The notes beneath the pieces are model-generated. The model did not search any database and was not told the origin of the DNA. It worked only from the letters and a program-made list of their open reading frames with translations. A program made the translations under genes and the position numbers. This document shows, piece by piece, positions 35,844-44,576 of a DNA stretch of 64,000 bases (positions are counted from its first letter, which is position 1; every line of letters starts with the position of its first letter). Source of the stretch: Segetibacter sp. (GTDB lineage: Bacteria > Bacteroidota > Bacteroidia > Chitinophagales > Chitinophagaceae); the NCBI GenBank assembly GCA_028288485.1, contig JAQBNO010000110.1, positions 1 to 64,000 of the forward strand. Reading direction: 5' to 3'.

Positions 35844-36995
35844 ATGAGTATTTGGGGACCACTAAAAGATCGTTATGAAACGAAGCAACCACGTAAAATT
35901 CTATCGATAGATGGTGGGGGCATCAGGGGAATTGTTGCCCTGGGAATGCTCGCCGAAATGGAAAGCCAGTTAAAAAACAAACTAAAAAGGGGCAGCGATT
36001 TCCGGTTATGCGACTATTTTGATTATATAGGAGGAACCAGTACCGGTGCTATAATTGCGTCTGGCCTATCAATCGGCTTATCCGTACAGGAACTCCTTAA
36101 CTATTACCTCGACAAAGGGAAGCTGATGTTCGACAAGACTTTCATATTGAAACGTTGGAAGGCCTTATACGAATCGGGCCCTATTCTACAAAGCCTTAAA
36201 GAAACTTTTGGCGCAGATACGGATCTTACTTTAAACAATGGTAAATATAAAAGCTTACTGCTTGTGGTGGCTATGAACAGAACGACCGACTCTCCGTGGC
36301 CAATCAGCAATAACCCCTTAGCAAAATATAACAACCCCGACCGACCCGATTGTAACGCAAAAATCAAACTCTATCAATTAGTAAGAGCGAGCTCGGCGGC
36401 GCCCGTCTTTTTTCCTCCCGAAACGTTGCAATGGGATCCCAACGATGATGATAAAACTTTTGTTTTTGTAGACGGAGGCGTTTCGCCTTACAACAATCCC
36501 GCCTTTTTAATGTATCGTATGGCCACTCAGCCTGCCTACAACCTTAACTGGGAAACAGGTGAAAATAAACTGCTCATCATTTCTGTAGGAACCGGTGCTG
36601 CAGTCAGTACCGGTGAATATAGTAACATTCTCGATACTGCTCAGAACTTACCCAACAACCTCTTGTACGCAATGGCGGTTGACCAGGATATTAACTGTCG
36701 TACCGTTGGTCGCTGTACTTATGGCGCTCCTATTGACCGCGAGTTGAGATATATGATACCAATGGACAAACACGGAAATATCAGTCCGCTATCGCAAGAT
36801 ACAGATCGGCATTTTCTTTATGCCCGATACAATGCAGACCTAAGTACTGAAGGATTGAAAGAACTTGGTCTCGAAAACATCAAATCAGAAAACGTGAGGA
36901 AAATGGATACAGTTGATTATTTAGACGAGCTGCAAGCAGTTGGAAAAGCGGCTTCAAAACAGGTAGATCTTGCTCACTTTGGGTCTTTTGTTTAA
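35844..36995 (+). CDS. Patatin-like phospholipase
   Basis: Predicted lipid acyl hydrolase of 383 residues, cytoplasmic or membrane-associated, with no signal peptide. The full patatin signature is present: oxyanion glycine motif SIDGGGIRG (21-29), nucleophile Ser66 in GGTSTGAI, and the dyad Asp210 in VDGGVSPYNNP; all catalytic residues are kept. Patatins of this kind serve as membrane-damaging effectors in several prokaryotic immune systems (for example CapV in CBASS), but also as ordinary lipases. The next gene on the same strand, 341 bp on, is the DRHyd-TPR-SLOG protein. No nucleotidyltransferase or cyclase gene lies nearby. Confidence 0.9.
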   Translation: MSIWGPLKDRYETKQPRKILSIDGGGIRGIVALGMLAEMESQLKNKLKRGSDFRLCDYFDYIGGTSTGAIIASGLSIGLSVQELLNYYLDKGKLMFDKTFILKRWKALYESGPILQSLKETFGADTDLTLNNGKYKSLLLVVAMNRTTDSPWPISNNPLAKYNNPDRPDCNAKIKLYQLVRASSAAPVFFPPETLQWDPNDDDKTFVFVDGGVSPYNNPAFLMYRMATQPAYNLNWETGENKLLIISVGTGAAVSTGEYSNILDTAQNLPNNLLYAMAVDQDINCRTVGRCTYGAPIDRELRYMIPMDKHGNISPLSQDTDRHFLYARYNADLSTEGLKELGLENIKSENVRKMDTVDYLDELQAVGKAASKQVDLAHFGSFV

Positions 36996-37044
36996 TGAGT
37001 ATAAACTCTTTTTGGTACCCGCTTTTGGTATTTCATAGCATCAT

Positions 37045-37066
37045 CGTTGCGTCGCAATCACTTCAT
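37045..37066 (-). repeat. Dispersed repeat copy, hybrid of the two core types
   Basis: Minus-strand TGATTGCGACGCAACG: the TGCGACGCAACG half is intact, while the other half resembles the GTGAGTGA variant. It lies just after the patatin gene. Confidence 0.6.
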
Positions 37067-37157
37067 CGGCAGAATAATGAGCAACATTTTTAATTGGATG
37101 TTACTCATCGTACTCTAAATAGTTTTCGTACTTCTACATTTTGCAAAAAGGCAAAAA

Positions 37158-37240
37158 GTACAAGAGTGCCGCCCTTCTACAAGGCCAGGGTAAACTACCA
37201 CCCTGAACAACGTGTTACAGTACAAGCGAGCGTGGCAACG
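37158..37240 (+). repeat. Two dispersed repeat copies ahead of the DRHyd-TPR-SLOG gene
   Basis: GTACAAGAGTGCCGCCCTT starts at 37158, and a second copy, GTACAAGCGAGCGTGGCAAC, starts at 37220; the second matches 22436-22456. With the inverted copy at 37045 they fill the 36996-37336 gap, which has no gene. An open frame runs through them into the next gene but is unlikely to be translated. Confidence 0.6.
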
Positions 37241-37336
37241 GCTGCTGAAAAAAGAGATAAAGCTGGTAACAAAATAACCACTCAAAGAAGCAACTGGAAC
37301 TTTATTGAATTCAAAAAAATCTCTACGATTACAAAT

Positions 37337-39334
37337 ATGGAAGCTTTTATTGTTCGCCCTTTTGGTATAAAACAGGATGTGGATTTCGAAAAAGTACATA
37401 ATGAACTAATTATGCCTGCTTTAAAAAAAGTTGGCATTAAAGGAGGTACGACAGCACCAATTGTTGAGCAGGGCAACATAAGAGAAGACATGTTTTCGAA
37501 ACTGCTAACTGCTGATCTCGTTATTGCAGATATCTCTATTCACAACGCTAATGTGTTCTACGAATTGGGTATCAGGCATGCATTACAGGATAAACGAACA
37601 TTTTTAATTCGAAGTGCAAAAGATGAGGTTCCATTTGACCTTAAAACCGACCGGTATCTAAGTTATGATACGGCTAATCCTGCTGACAGCTTAGATGCAT
37701 TAGTAGCAGGTCTTAAGGCTACAATGCTATCGGACAGGCAAGACAGTCCTGTTTTTTACATGCTTCCAAAACTGGAAGCCCAGGACAGGGAACGTTTTTT
37801 AGCAGTCCCTTCCGATTTTGGAGAAGAAGTGGAAATTGCTAAAGAAAGCAGGCAAAAAGGAATGTTAGCTTTGTTAGCTGCAGAGGCAGAAGGATTTCCG
37901 TGGATCATACCTGCCTTGCGTGTTGTAGGAAATGCGCAGCACAGCCTGAAAGCGTATGAAGTAGCGCGAATTACCTGGGAAAAGATTCGGGATATTTATC
38001 CAAACGATCTTGAAGCGAACGACCGCCTTGCCACTATATACCAGCGACTTGCAGAAGGTGAAATGAAGTTGGATGCAACATCAGGTAAGGAACTGCTGGC
38101 AAAATCGGACATCGCAATTAGTCGGATGCTTGAAAATTATACAAAGCTTGATAAGTGGAAACGCGCCGAAGTTTATTCATTAAAAGCCCGCAACACCAAA
38201 TTCAGGTGGATAGACAACTGGAGGTGCGTACCCGCCGATAAAACCAGGAAAACTGCTTTACAGTCCAAATTCCTTGTTGAAGCTTACCAGGATTATGAAC
38301 GCGCCTATCATGAAGACTTAAACCATTTCTATTCAGGCGTTAATGCCCTTGGATTACTTACGGTGCTTATTAGCCTTGCAGATAGCCTTCCCGATGATTG
38401 GCTGGAAGAATTTGATACAGATGACGAAGCTTTATCAGAACTAAAAAAGTATAAAGACAAGCAACAAAAGTTGTCGACGGTGGTGCAAACCTCGGTTGAA
38501 GCAGAAAAGAAAAGATTACAACGCGAAGGAAAAAACGATCCGTGGGTAACTATTACAGAAGCCGACCTGAACTGCCTGATTTCGAAAAAGCCATCACGTG
38601 TAGCTAATTTATACCGGGATGTACTGCTCGCCGCAGACGAACAAAACTTCGATTCTACCAAAAGGCAATTGGAAATTTATAAAGAATTGGGAGTATTGAC
38701 AGAAAATATAAATGCTGCACTTGCAGAATTCCAGTTACCGGAAAAAACTGATGAAGGTAAAACACATTACCTCCTGTTCACCGGTCACATGATTGACCAA
38801 AAAGACAGGAAAGAGCCGCGGTTTCCGGCTTTGAAAGAGGCCCCGGTTAAGGCAGCCATAAAGGAAGCCGTGGAAAAAGAAAAAGAAAAAACAAACCGAA
38901 AATTAAAAGGAATTTCGGGGGGAGCGTGTGGCGGCGACATTTTGTTTCACGAAGTATGTGCTGAATTAGGGATCGAAACAGAACTGTTCCTGGCACTTCC
39001 AAGGGAAAAGTTTATCCAGGAGTCAGTGGAGTTTGGTGGTGTTGAGTGGATAGAACGATTCGACAAACTGTTTAATAAACTTCGCAAACGCTATTTATCA
39101 CAAAATAAAGAGCTCAATAAATGGTTGCAGAGAAAAGAGAATTATTCAATCTGGGAACGCAATAATTTATGGATGTTGAATAGCGCACTCGATTGTGGTG
39201 GCATGCAAATGACATTAATTGCTTTGTGGGATGGAAAGGGAGGAGACAACGTTGGCGGAACTGAACACATGGTAAAAGAGGCAAAAGACAGGGGAAGTAA
39301 GGTAGTTGTTTTAGACGTTAACAAGATAGGTTAG
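37337..39334 (+). CDS. DRHyd/TIR-like, TPR-scaffold and SLOG-like three-part protein
   Basis: A 665-residue cytoplasmic protein. Residues 1-135 resemble the nucleoside deoxyribosyltransferase/DRHyd (TIR-like) fold: MEAFIVRPFG, ADLVIADISIHNANVFYELGIRHAL, with the glutamate E76 of YELG matching the catalytic position of that superfamily. Residues about 150-470 are all-helical and TPR-like, in the manner of the MAP3K TRAFs-binding (ASK1) scaffold. Residues about 473-665 look like a SLOG Rossmann domain: LLFTGHMIDQKDR, PRFP, GGACGGDILFHEVC, and LPREKFIQESV. The ATG at 37337 is chosen because the conserved domain begins there; the open frame extends 81 codons further up through repeats. It may act as a nucleotide or NAD-derivative sensor or enzyme. 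The partner candidate is the patatin. Confidence 0.8.
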   Translation: MEAFIVRPFGIKQDVDFEKVHNELIMPALKKVGIKGGTTAPIVEQGNIREDMFSKLLTADLVIADISIHNANVFYELGIRHALQDKRTFLIRSAKDEVPFDLKTDRYLSYDTANPADSLDALVAGLKATMLSDRQDSPVFYMLPKLEAQDRERFLAVPSDFGEEVEIAKESRQKGMLALLAAEAEGFPWIIPALRVVGNAQHSLKAYEVARITWEKIRDIYPNDLEANDRLATIYQRLAEGEMKLDATSGKELLAKSDIAISRMLENYTKLDKWKRAEVYSLKARNTKFRWIDNWRCVPADKTRKTALQSKFLVEAYQDYERAYHEDLNHFYSGVNALGLLTVLISLADSLPDDWLEEFDTDDEALSELKKYKDKQQKLSTVVQTSVEAEKKRLQREGKNDPWVTITEADLNCLISKKPSRVANLYRDVLLAADEQNFDSTKRQLEIYKELGVLTENINAALAEFQLPEKTDEGKTHYLLFTGHMIDQKDRKEPRFPALKEAPVKAAIKEAVEKEKEKTNRKLKGISGGACGGDILFHEVCAELGIETELFLALPREKFIQESVEFGGVEWIERFDKLFNKLRKRYLSQNKELNKWLQRKENYSIWERNNLWMLNSALDCGGMQMTLIALWDGKGGDNVGGTEHMVKEAKDRGSKVVVLDVNKIG

Positions 39335-39473
39335 TCAAAAAATGTTCGATCATTCTAAAGTTAAAACAAACGGACTTTCAGAAATTTCGTGGAAAGTTCA
39401 GCTTTTCAGTAGATAAAGTAGCTAATTGCAGTTGAAGAAGCGCAGCGGGAAACTGAAACTGTAAACAGCTGTT

Positions 39474-40886
39474 CTATTGCCCTTTCCATTCAGGGTTCAA
39501 AAGATTGCCATACTTCTCCAAAATTACCCGTAAAGCATCTACCTGGTTCGTTAGTGCTTCCTGCATGCCTACAGCATTTCCGATACCCTTTGCCTGTTCT
39601 AAGGCGTTTTGGTATTCCTCCATATTGCCAAGGCCGAAATATGCTTCCGCCTTATTTACCAGGGTCCAGAACTTCTGCTCGTCCTCCACCATTTGCTGAT
39701 TTTTAAGTACTTCAGCATCCATCACTGCATCCTTCTTGGCATTTTTCGCTTCACGATCGATCACCGCTTTCCAATCTTTTTCGCACATGGCGAGAACATC
39801 TTTCCTGATCCGGTTTGCCCATACCATATCTGCTATTTTCTCTTCTTTCGTTTTGTCGAGAAAACTGGCAGCGCGGCAGTTCAAAAGATAAGCGAGGTTA
39901 ATTCCGTTATATCGATTGTTCAACAGGTAAAATCCGCGTTGAAAAAGTAATATTGCGTCTTCAAGATGATTTTCCCCTTCACCAATCTCGAACAGTTTTT
40001 TCTCGATTGCTCCCGCCAACATAACCGTTTCAGAATCGTTCGTATGCATCAGGTCGAGTTTTTCCAATAATGCATTTGCTTCTATTAATGCTGTTTTTTT
40101 ATCGGCTGTTTCATCTTTATAAGTAGCAAGGGCAAGCCGCTGGTATAAATAGGAGAAATTAGACGTAATGGCTTGCTGGTTGTTGCAGTTCGAAAGAAGG
40201 ATGGCAGAATTAAAGAGCCCTTTTGCACGGGAATAGTTCTTGTTTTTTATTGCCTCCTCGCCCTGTTTTACGATCAGAGACAAAGTTTGGCGTTCTACGT
40301 CTTCATCATGGTCACCGTTTTTAGCAGGAGAGTTTGATATAGCTTCATTCACCTCTGTAGCAACAGCTTCCGCCTTATCTTTGAGAGCAGGGGGAATTAG
40401 ATCATTTAAAAAAGTATATACCGGGCTATCAGGAGTTTCATCGGTTAGAATTGCATCGAGCGTTGCTCCCAATTGCTTTTGAAAACGCAAAACTTCGAAA
40501 TAGTCGAGACTTTCACCCGAATGTTTGTATTTATTAATTTTTATGTGGTTGACATCAAATGGAAGGCACAATTGGTCTTCCGACATCACGATTGTACTTC
40601 TGGGACGTAGAGCGTAGCGAACGCCTAACTCGTAAAATGCGTTGGCGTTCGCGGTAGAAAGATCAGCAACAACTATATCAGCTTTGTACAATTCCTTATA
40701 CATCGGCACATCTATACTTCCCGAATTTGGAATTTCATCTGCCCGTACGCAAATCATTCCTTTACTCTCTATCACAGGTTTTATCAATGCTTCGTAAGAC
40801 ATGTTCAGGTTTAATTTACGACCTGTCGCAAGGTCTGTTTTTATTCCAAAACCCATCACAACAAAACAACGTTTTTTATCTTCCAT
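39474..40886 (-). CDS. DRHyd/TIR-like and TPR-scaffold protein
   Basis: A 470-residue paralogue of the first two parts of the convergent neighbour. Residues 1-150: RCFVVMGFG near the start, ADIVVADLSTANANAFYELGVRYAL with E86 of YELG kept, and LPFDVNHIKINKY. Residues about 185-470 are helical TPR-like repeats; TRAFs-binding-type segments such as NRYNGINLAYLLNCRA are visible. There is no SLOG domain and no membrane segment. The ATG at 40886 opens with MEDKKRC, the usual start for this fold; the frame extends 20 codons upstream without resemblance. It ends 139 bp from the convergent gene. Confidence 0.78.
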   Translation of the reverse strand: MEDKKRCFVVMGFGIKTDLATGRKLNLNMSYEALIKPVIESKGMICVRADEIPNSGSIDVPMYKELYKADIVVADLSTANANAFYELGVRYALRPRSTIVMSEDQLCLPFDVNHIKINKYKHSGESLDYFEVLRFQKQLGATLDAILTDETPDSPVYTFLNDLIPPALKDKAEAVATEVNEAISNSPAKNGDHDEDVERQTLSLIVKQGEEAIKNKNYSRAKGLFNSAILLSNCNNQQAITSNFSYLYQRLALATYKDETADKKTALIEANALLEKLDLMHTNDSETVMLAGAIEKKLFEIGEGENHLEDAILLFQRGFYLLNNRYNGINLAYLLNCRAASFLDKTKEEKIADMVWANRIRKDVLAMCEKDWKAVIDREAKNAKKDAVMDAEVLKNQQMVEDEQKFWTLVNKAEAYFGLGNMEEYQNALEQAKGIGNAVGMQEALTNQVDALRVILEKYGNLLNPEWKGQ

Positions 40887-41207
40887 AACTGTTTGTGTTT
40901 CACCAAGATTAGATGAAAAATTACATAAAAATCCGTAACTATACAAATAGATAAATTAATAAGCCGGAAGGCATAAAAGCAGACAGCCTGCCACACGCCG
41001 ATTTTAGTAAACCAGAAACAATAACTCGCAATACCTGATTAGGTGAAAGGCGCATAAAAATCAGCAAGATGAGATTTCAACTTCAACAACGTGAATATTG
41101 GCTGTACAATTAGGCATGCAGCAAGTAATGATGCAGGTAACAAGTTTATCATATTCTTATCCACTTTAATTATTCAGGCAATGCTATTATAGTGGAAGAC
41201 GGTTCTA

Positions 41208-42194
41208 TTATTTAAACCGGTAGGAAGCGTGGAAGCCACCGAATATATGATAGGTCTCCTGTAACTTGGTTTCCCGGGTTTGAAAAGTAATATGAAAACC
41301 ACCGGAAAGTCTTGGAGTAGAATACATGATTCCTGCTCTTGACGAAAATACCAAAGGTGCACTTTTTGAAACCAATCGTCCTTTATCCGCTCTTAAAAGT
41401 CCGCCTTGCACAGTGGCGTTGTATACCTGGTACGTTAGTTCTGGCTGTAGATAACCAAATAACTCCGTTTTGTAACGAGGCGCCCTACTTTCACTACTTT
41501 GCAATCTCGTGTTCCAGAAACTACTTTCCGACATCGAATTTTGTTTTCCGAATTGAAGCAGAACAGACTGGCTTATGTTGGTATAAATAGTTCCAAGGCT
41601 CGCATTGGAAACTGGCGTAATTTGAAAATAATCTGCGGTGCTGTTTTTAATGAGTGAAAAACCGTAGCTACCCTGTGCATTAATCCCAACTTCATTTTTT
41701 AATCCGTATGCGAACATCCAATCCCAAAAATCACTGTTTATTTTAAGTAAGGGATGGACAGCATCCAAAAGCTTTTGTCCTAGCGACGCGGGCCCAATTG
41801 TTCCGATAGTACCTCCTAACTTAAGGTACCTGTTGTTTTTTGTAAATTGCGATATTGAAAATCCCCCATAGAGATACCCGGTAATGGGGCGATCAAGTTC
41901 GTTCACAACATACACTTCCCTTATGCCGGGGGTAAATATTTTCTGCGACAACTCGTAATTATAAATTGTCTTAATTATACCCGCTCTGTTCCTCTTACCC
42001 AGAAGTGAATAGTTTAATAGAATTCCGTTGGTATAATATCCGTCTGTTCCGCGAAAAGCAAAAGCATCATTATCTATACTATAACTAAACTGCTTATTAA
42101 AATTGTCTGGTTTTACATTTTGAGCCCGAATAGAGGTTGTAATTAAAGTTAAAAAAAGAATAAAAAAAAGGAGTTCAACTCGACCCTCGCTCAT
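41208..42194 (-). CDS. LpxR-like outer-membrane lipid A deacylase family protein
   Basis: A 328-residue beta-barrel with a signal peptide (ending SIRAQ, about residue 25). The LpxR family motif SIDNDAFAFRGTDGYYTNG is seen at 39-57; the pair DND...TDGYYTNG holds conserved active-site residues in LpxR, which removes the 3'-linked acyl chains of lipid A in the outer membrane. The C-terminus ends in an aromatic barrel strand (FHASYRFK). Activity and substrate are inferred. Between it and 40886 the 40887-41207 stretch shows nothing recognisable. Confidence 0.82.
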   Translation of the reverse strand: MSEGRVELLFFILFLTLITTSIRAQNVKPDNFNKQFSYSIDNDAFAFRGTDGYYTNGILLNYSLLGKRNRAGIIKTIYNYELSQKIFTPGIREVYVVNELDRPITGYLYGGFSISQFTKNNRYLKLGGTIGTIGPASLGQKLLDAVHPLLKINSDFWDWMFAYGLKNEVGINAQGSYGFSLIKNSTADYFQITPVSNASLGTIYTNISQSVLLQFGKQNSMSESSFWNTRLQSSESRAPRYKTELFGYLQPELTYQVYNATVQGGLLRADKGRLVSKSAPLVFSSRAGIMYSTPRLSGGFHITFQTRETKLQETYHIFGGFHASYRFK

Positions 42195-42273
42195 ATTCGA
42201 CCGTTTATATTAGAAAAGCTTAAAAAATAATGGTGTAATTTAGACCCGAAGAACAAAAGAGAAAAATATTCTT

Positions 42274-42669
42274 ATGCGTTTACTGATAATGGTGTTTTTG
42301 TTGTCTTTCTTTTTGGCCTGCAGGAAAGAAGATCCCGTAATTGACATAGATCCTCTTATAGGCAAATATTTAACCTGCGATAGCATAAGAACAATAGTAA
42401 ACGGCAACGAAACAGTAACAATAAAAGGGAGAGGAACAGGCTCTGATGTTGTGTTTGATAGTGCAAAAGTCTATACAATTTTTTCCACTCCGCAACAGAA
42501 TTTTTTTTATGGGATCAAGAACCCGAAAATATATTACTGGAAAAGAGGCCTGAGCGTGCACGACGGCGACTATCTGAAAATAAAATCAAAAGAGGGGAAA
42601 AAGATAGTTTTTGAACACAAGGATATTGTAACCCGTAGGCTTGATATTTATTATCATACTGCTCAGTAA
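42274..42669 (+). CDS. Small lipoprotein of unknown function
   Basis: A 131-residue protein with a lipoprotein signal (MVFLLSFFLAC, lipobox LAC). The mature part is beta-rich (VTIKGRGTGSDVVFDSAKVYTIF and FYGIKNPKIYYW), like small lipocalin-type lipoproteins of Bacteroidota. It is divergent from the LpxR-like gene across 79 bp. No function can be assigned. Confidence 0.72.
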   Translation: MRLLIMVFLLSFFLACRKEDPVIDIDPLIGKYLTCDSIRTIVNGNETVTIKGRGTGSDVVFDSAKVYTIFSTPQQNFFYGIKNPKIYYWKRGLSVHDGDYLKIKSKEGKKIVFEHKDIVTRRLDIYYHTAQ

Positions 42670-42729
42670 ACTACCGTTCCTGTTTTTACTGTCTTCTGTT
42701 TAAGCACTGCAATTTTAAACCAGTCGCTT

Positions 42730-42963
42730 ATGAAGGATGTTATTTGTTGCGCATTCTATTCGTGCGTATTATTATTTCTTTTGTGCGCAAGCAGCCTACT
42801 TTTATTCAACATCGTTGTCCGGAATGAATCCCTTTTGCTGATGTCATTCCCTTGTACTTATATAACTACTTTCTTCTGTTTTATCACGAGGGCAATTACA
42901 ACAACTGCGAAAGAATTTCCTAAAAGGAAGTTCTTTGTTTGTAAAAACCAGCAATTCATGTAA
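42730..42963 (+). CDS. Doubtful small Cys-rich membrane ORF
   Basis: 77 codons from an ATG, with two hydrophobic stretches and many cysteines. I recognise no family. It lies 60 bp after the lipoprotein gene on the same strand. It may be a chance frame in a low-GC stretch. Confidence 0.25.
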   Translation: MKDVICCAFYSCVLLFLLCASSLLLFNIVVRNESLLLMSFPCTYITTFFCFITRAITTTAKEFPKRKFFVCKNQQFM

Positions 42964-43501
42964 AGAAGGGGTTTGATCTGCTTTATCCCTTCTGCGGGTG
43001 TACTTATGGATACTCATCATACTCCAATCCTGTCCTTACAGCGGAGGTTCAAAAACAAATTCACCTGTCTTCACAAAACGACATCGGTTTGATTTAAACG
43101 GAATCTAGGACATGTATAAATCTTTGGGGTAGGTTTAAATCACTCTATTTAGCAGAACGGATATTCTACGGTTTAAATACGATGGTCACTGCGTCGTCGC
43201 TTGTATTTGCAAAATATGCCTTACTTCCTGTTCGTAGAGTTTTCCGTTTTTACCGTTTGAACTAAGTTAATAAAGTTTAATATTTTACTGTTAATTGTGC
43301 TTACAATTGGAACTTATTTAGACGACATTTCTGCCGCGTAGCGAACCAGGAAAATCATTGACTGAAGAAGCAGTACAAATTTGATTTACAGCACAGGTTC
43401 AATAGTTTCTTCACCTTTGCTTAGTCTTTTTTGGCACGCAGTTGGTTTTATAAATATTATAATTATATGTTTCAACGCTATTGCATTAAAATCGGGAAAT
43501 C
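42964..43501. other. Non-coding stretch with no recognised feature
   Basis: 538 bp without a convincing gene in any frame. AGAAGGG and CCCTTCT (42964-42970 and 42987-42993) can form a stem just after the preceding ORF, but there is no T run, so a terminator is doubtful. Confidence 0.5.
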
Positions 43502-43651
43502 ATGAATACCAAAAAAACAAAAACGACCGAGACCTTTATTAGGCCCGAACAGTTCGAAGAATATACCAAAAGAGGATTTGTCGTATTTATTGAGCGACCA
43601 ACAGCTTTTGGAACTTTTAAGGCAATCAAAATAGAGTTTATTTCAAAATAA
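43502..43651 (+). CDS. Small hypothetical protein
   Basis: A 49-residue ORF starting with ATG (MNTKKTKTTETF) and containing EEYTKRGFVVFIERPTAF. It is hydrophilic, with no signal or membrane segment, and its composition is protein-like rather than random. No relatives are recognised. The following 196 bp up to the response regulator show nothing. Confidence 0.45.
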   Translation: MNTKKTKTTETFIRPEQFEEYTKRGFVVFIERPTAFGTFKAIKIEFISK

Positions 43652-43847
43652 TTCCCCTTCTCATATTGAAAAATGAAATTCGCGGCAAAAGAGGCTAAAG
43701 CAGAATTATTATGCGATGCCCCACTGTAACAACGTAACTACCGGGAATAACCAGATTTTTATTAAAGTTGAAATTTGTAAAGACCGGAAAGTTTATTTGT
43801 AAACGATGATTCGAGCTAATTGTCCAGCTGGAATTCTCAATTACAAC

Positions 43848-44252
43848 TCAGTCGTCTGAACGGCCGACAACATTCGTTATTGAATTGATTGCGTTGTTCC
43901 AGCCATCGATCGTAGCCGGTTTGGTAATAAATCCACTAATGCCCATTTTAGTGCAATAATCAATATCTTCTTTTGAAGATGAAGTAGTTAAGACTACAAT
44001 AGGAATTGCTTTAAGACGTGAAGAAGACTTTATTTCAAGCAGAATTTCTTTACCGTCTGTTTTAGGAAGATTGAGATCCATAACAATAATTTCCGGTAAA
44101 GTTTCAATTGTCTGAAGATAGGGAAACGCTTTATCTCCTTCCATTATTACCTGCATCCGGTAATCAACTTTGTTTTCGTTTAATGCATCTTTTAATAAGT
44201 CAACATCATCAATATCGTCCTCAATAAGTAAAATGTCGAGGGGTATTTTCAT
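43848..44252 (-). CDS. Single-domain response regulator
   Basis: A 134-residue CheY-like receiver domain with no output domain. Seen: acidic pair E11/D12 in LLIEDDIDD, phospho-acceptor D59 in IIVMDLNLPKTDG, the Thr in VVLTTSSSKEDI and the Lys in GFITKPATI. The form resembles the Rcp1-type receivers that pair with phytochrome or hybrid kinases. No kinase lies nearby, so its partner is unknown. ATG 44252 is used; the frame continues 15 bp to a GTG. Confidence 0.9.
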   Translation of the reverse strand: MKIPLDILLIEDDIDDVDLLKDALNENKVDYRMQVIMEGDKAFPYLQTIETLPEIIVMDLNLPKTDGKEILLEIKSSSRLKAIPIVVLTTSSSKEDIDYCTKMGISGFITKPATIDGWNNAINSITNVVGRSDD

Positions 44253-44403
44253 GCCGTAAAATTGCACTTATTATTTAATCTCAAGAAATATTAGTGAGGA
44301 ATTGCAAGGTACTGATCCATAATTTTCTGTAACAATTAACTTTATTCTTACAAGTACTTATGTCATTGCATCTTCGAACAATAGCTTAGTTGGTTGTTGG
44401 GAT

Positions 44404-44445
44404 GAAAGCTGAATAAAGAGTTTGGGTACAAGTGACTGATGCATC
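44404..44445 (+). repeat. Degenerate dispersed repeat copy
   Basis: GAAAGCTGAATAAAG, then GTACAAGTGACTGATG; the first half matches the copy at 12375. It lies in the 44253-44576 gap next to a terminator, with nothing else seen. Confidence 0.5.
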
Positions 44446-44456
44446 AAGCCGGCTAA

Positions 44457-44493
44457 CAAAAAACGTAAAAGCCTGCAACAGCCTTTACGTTTT
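44457..44493 (-). terminator. Rho-independent terminator after the FAH-family gene
   Basis: The arms AAAACGTAAA and TTTACGTTTT surround a 14-base loop, followed by T residues on the minus strand. It is 84 bp downstream of the FAH-family gene. Confidence 0.7.
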
Positions 44494-44576
44494 CTCGTTT
44501 GATAAAAAAAGAGTTATAACCAGTAATAAAAAAGGAGACTATTTTCTTTGCGGAGTAGAAAAATATCGTTCTAAGC

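Noticed and set aside
37094-37336. Upstream extension of the DRHyd-TPR-SLOG gene by 81 codons
   Set aside because: The stretch is made of repeat copies, and the conserved domain starts exactly at the ATG at 37337 (MEAFIVRPFG).
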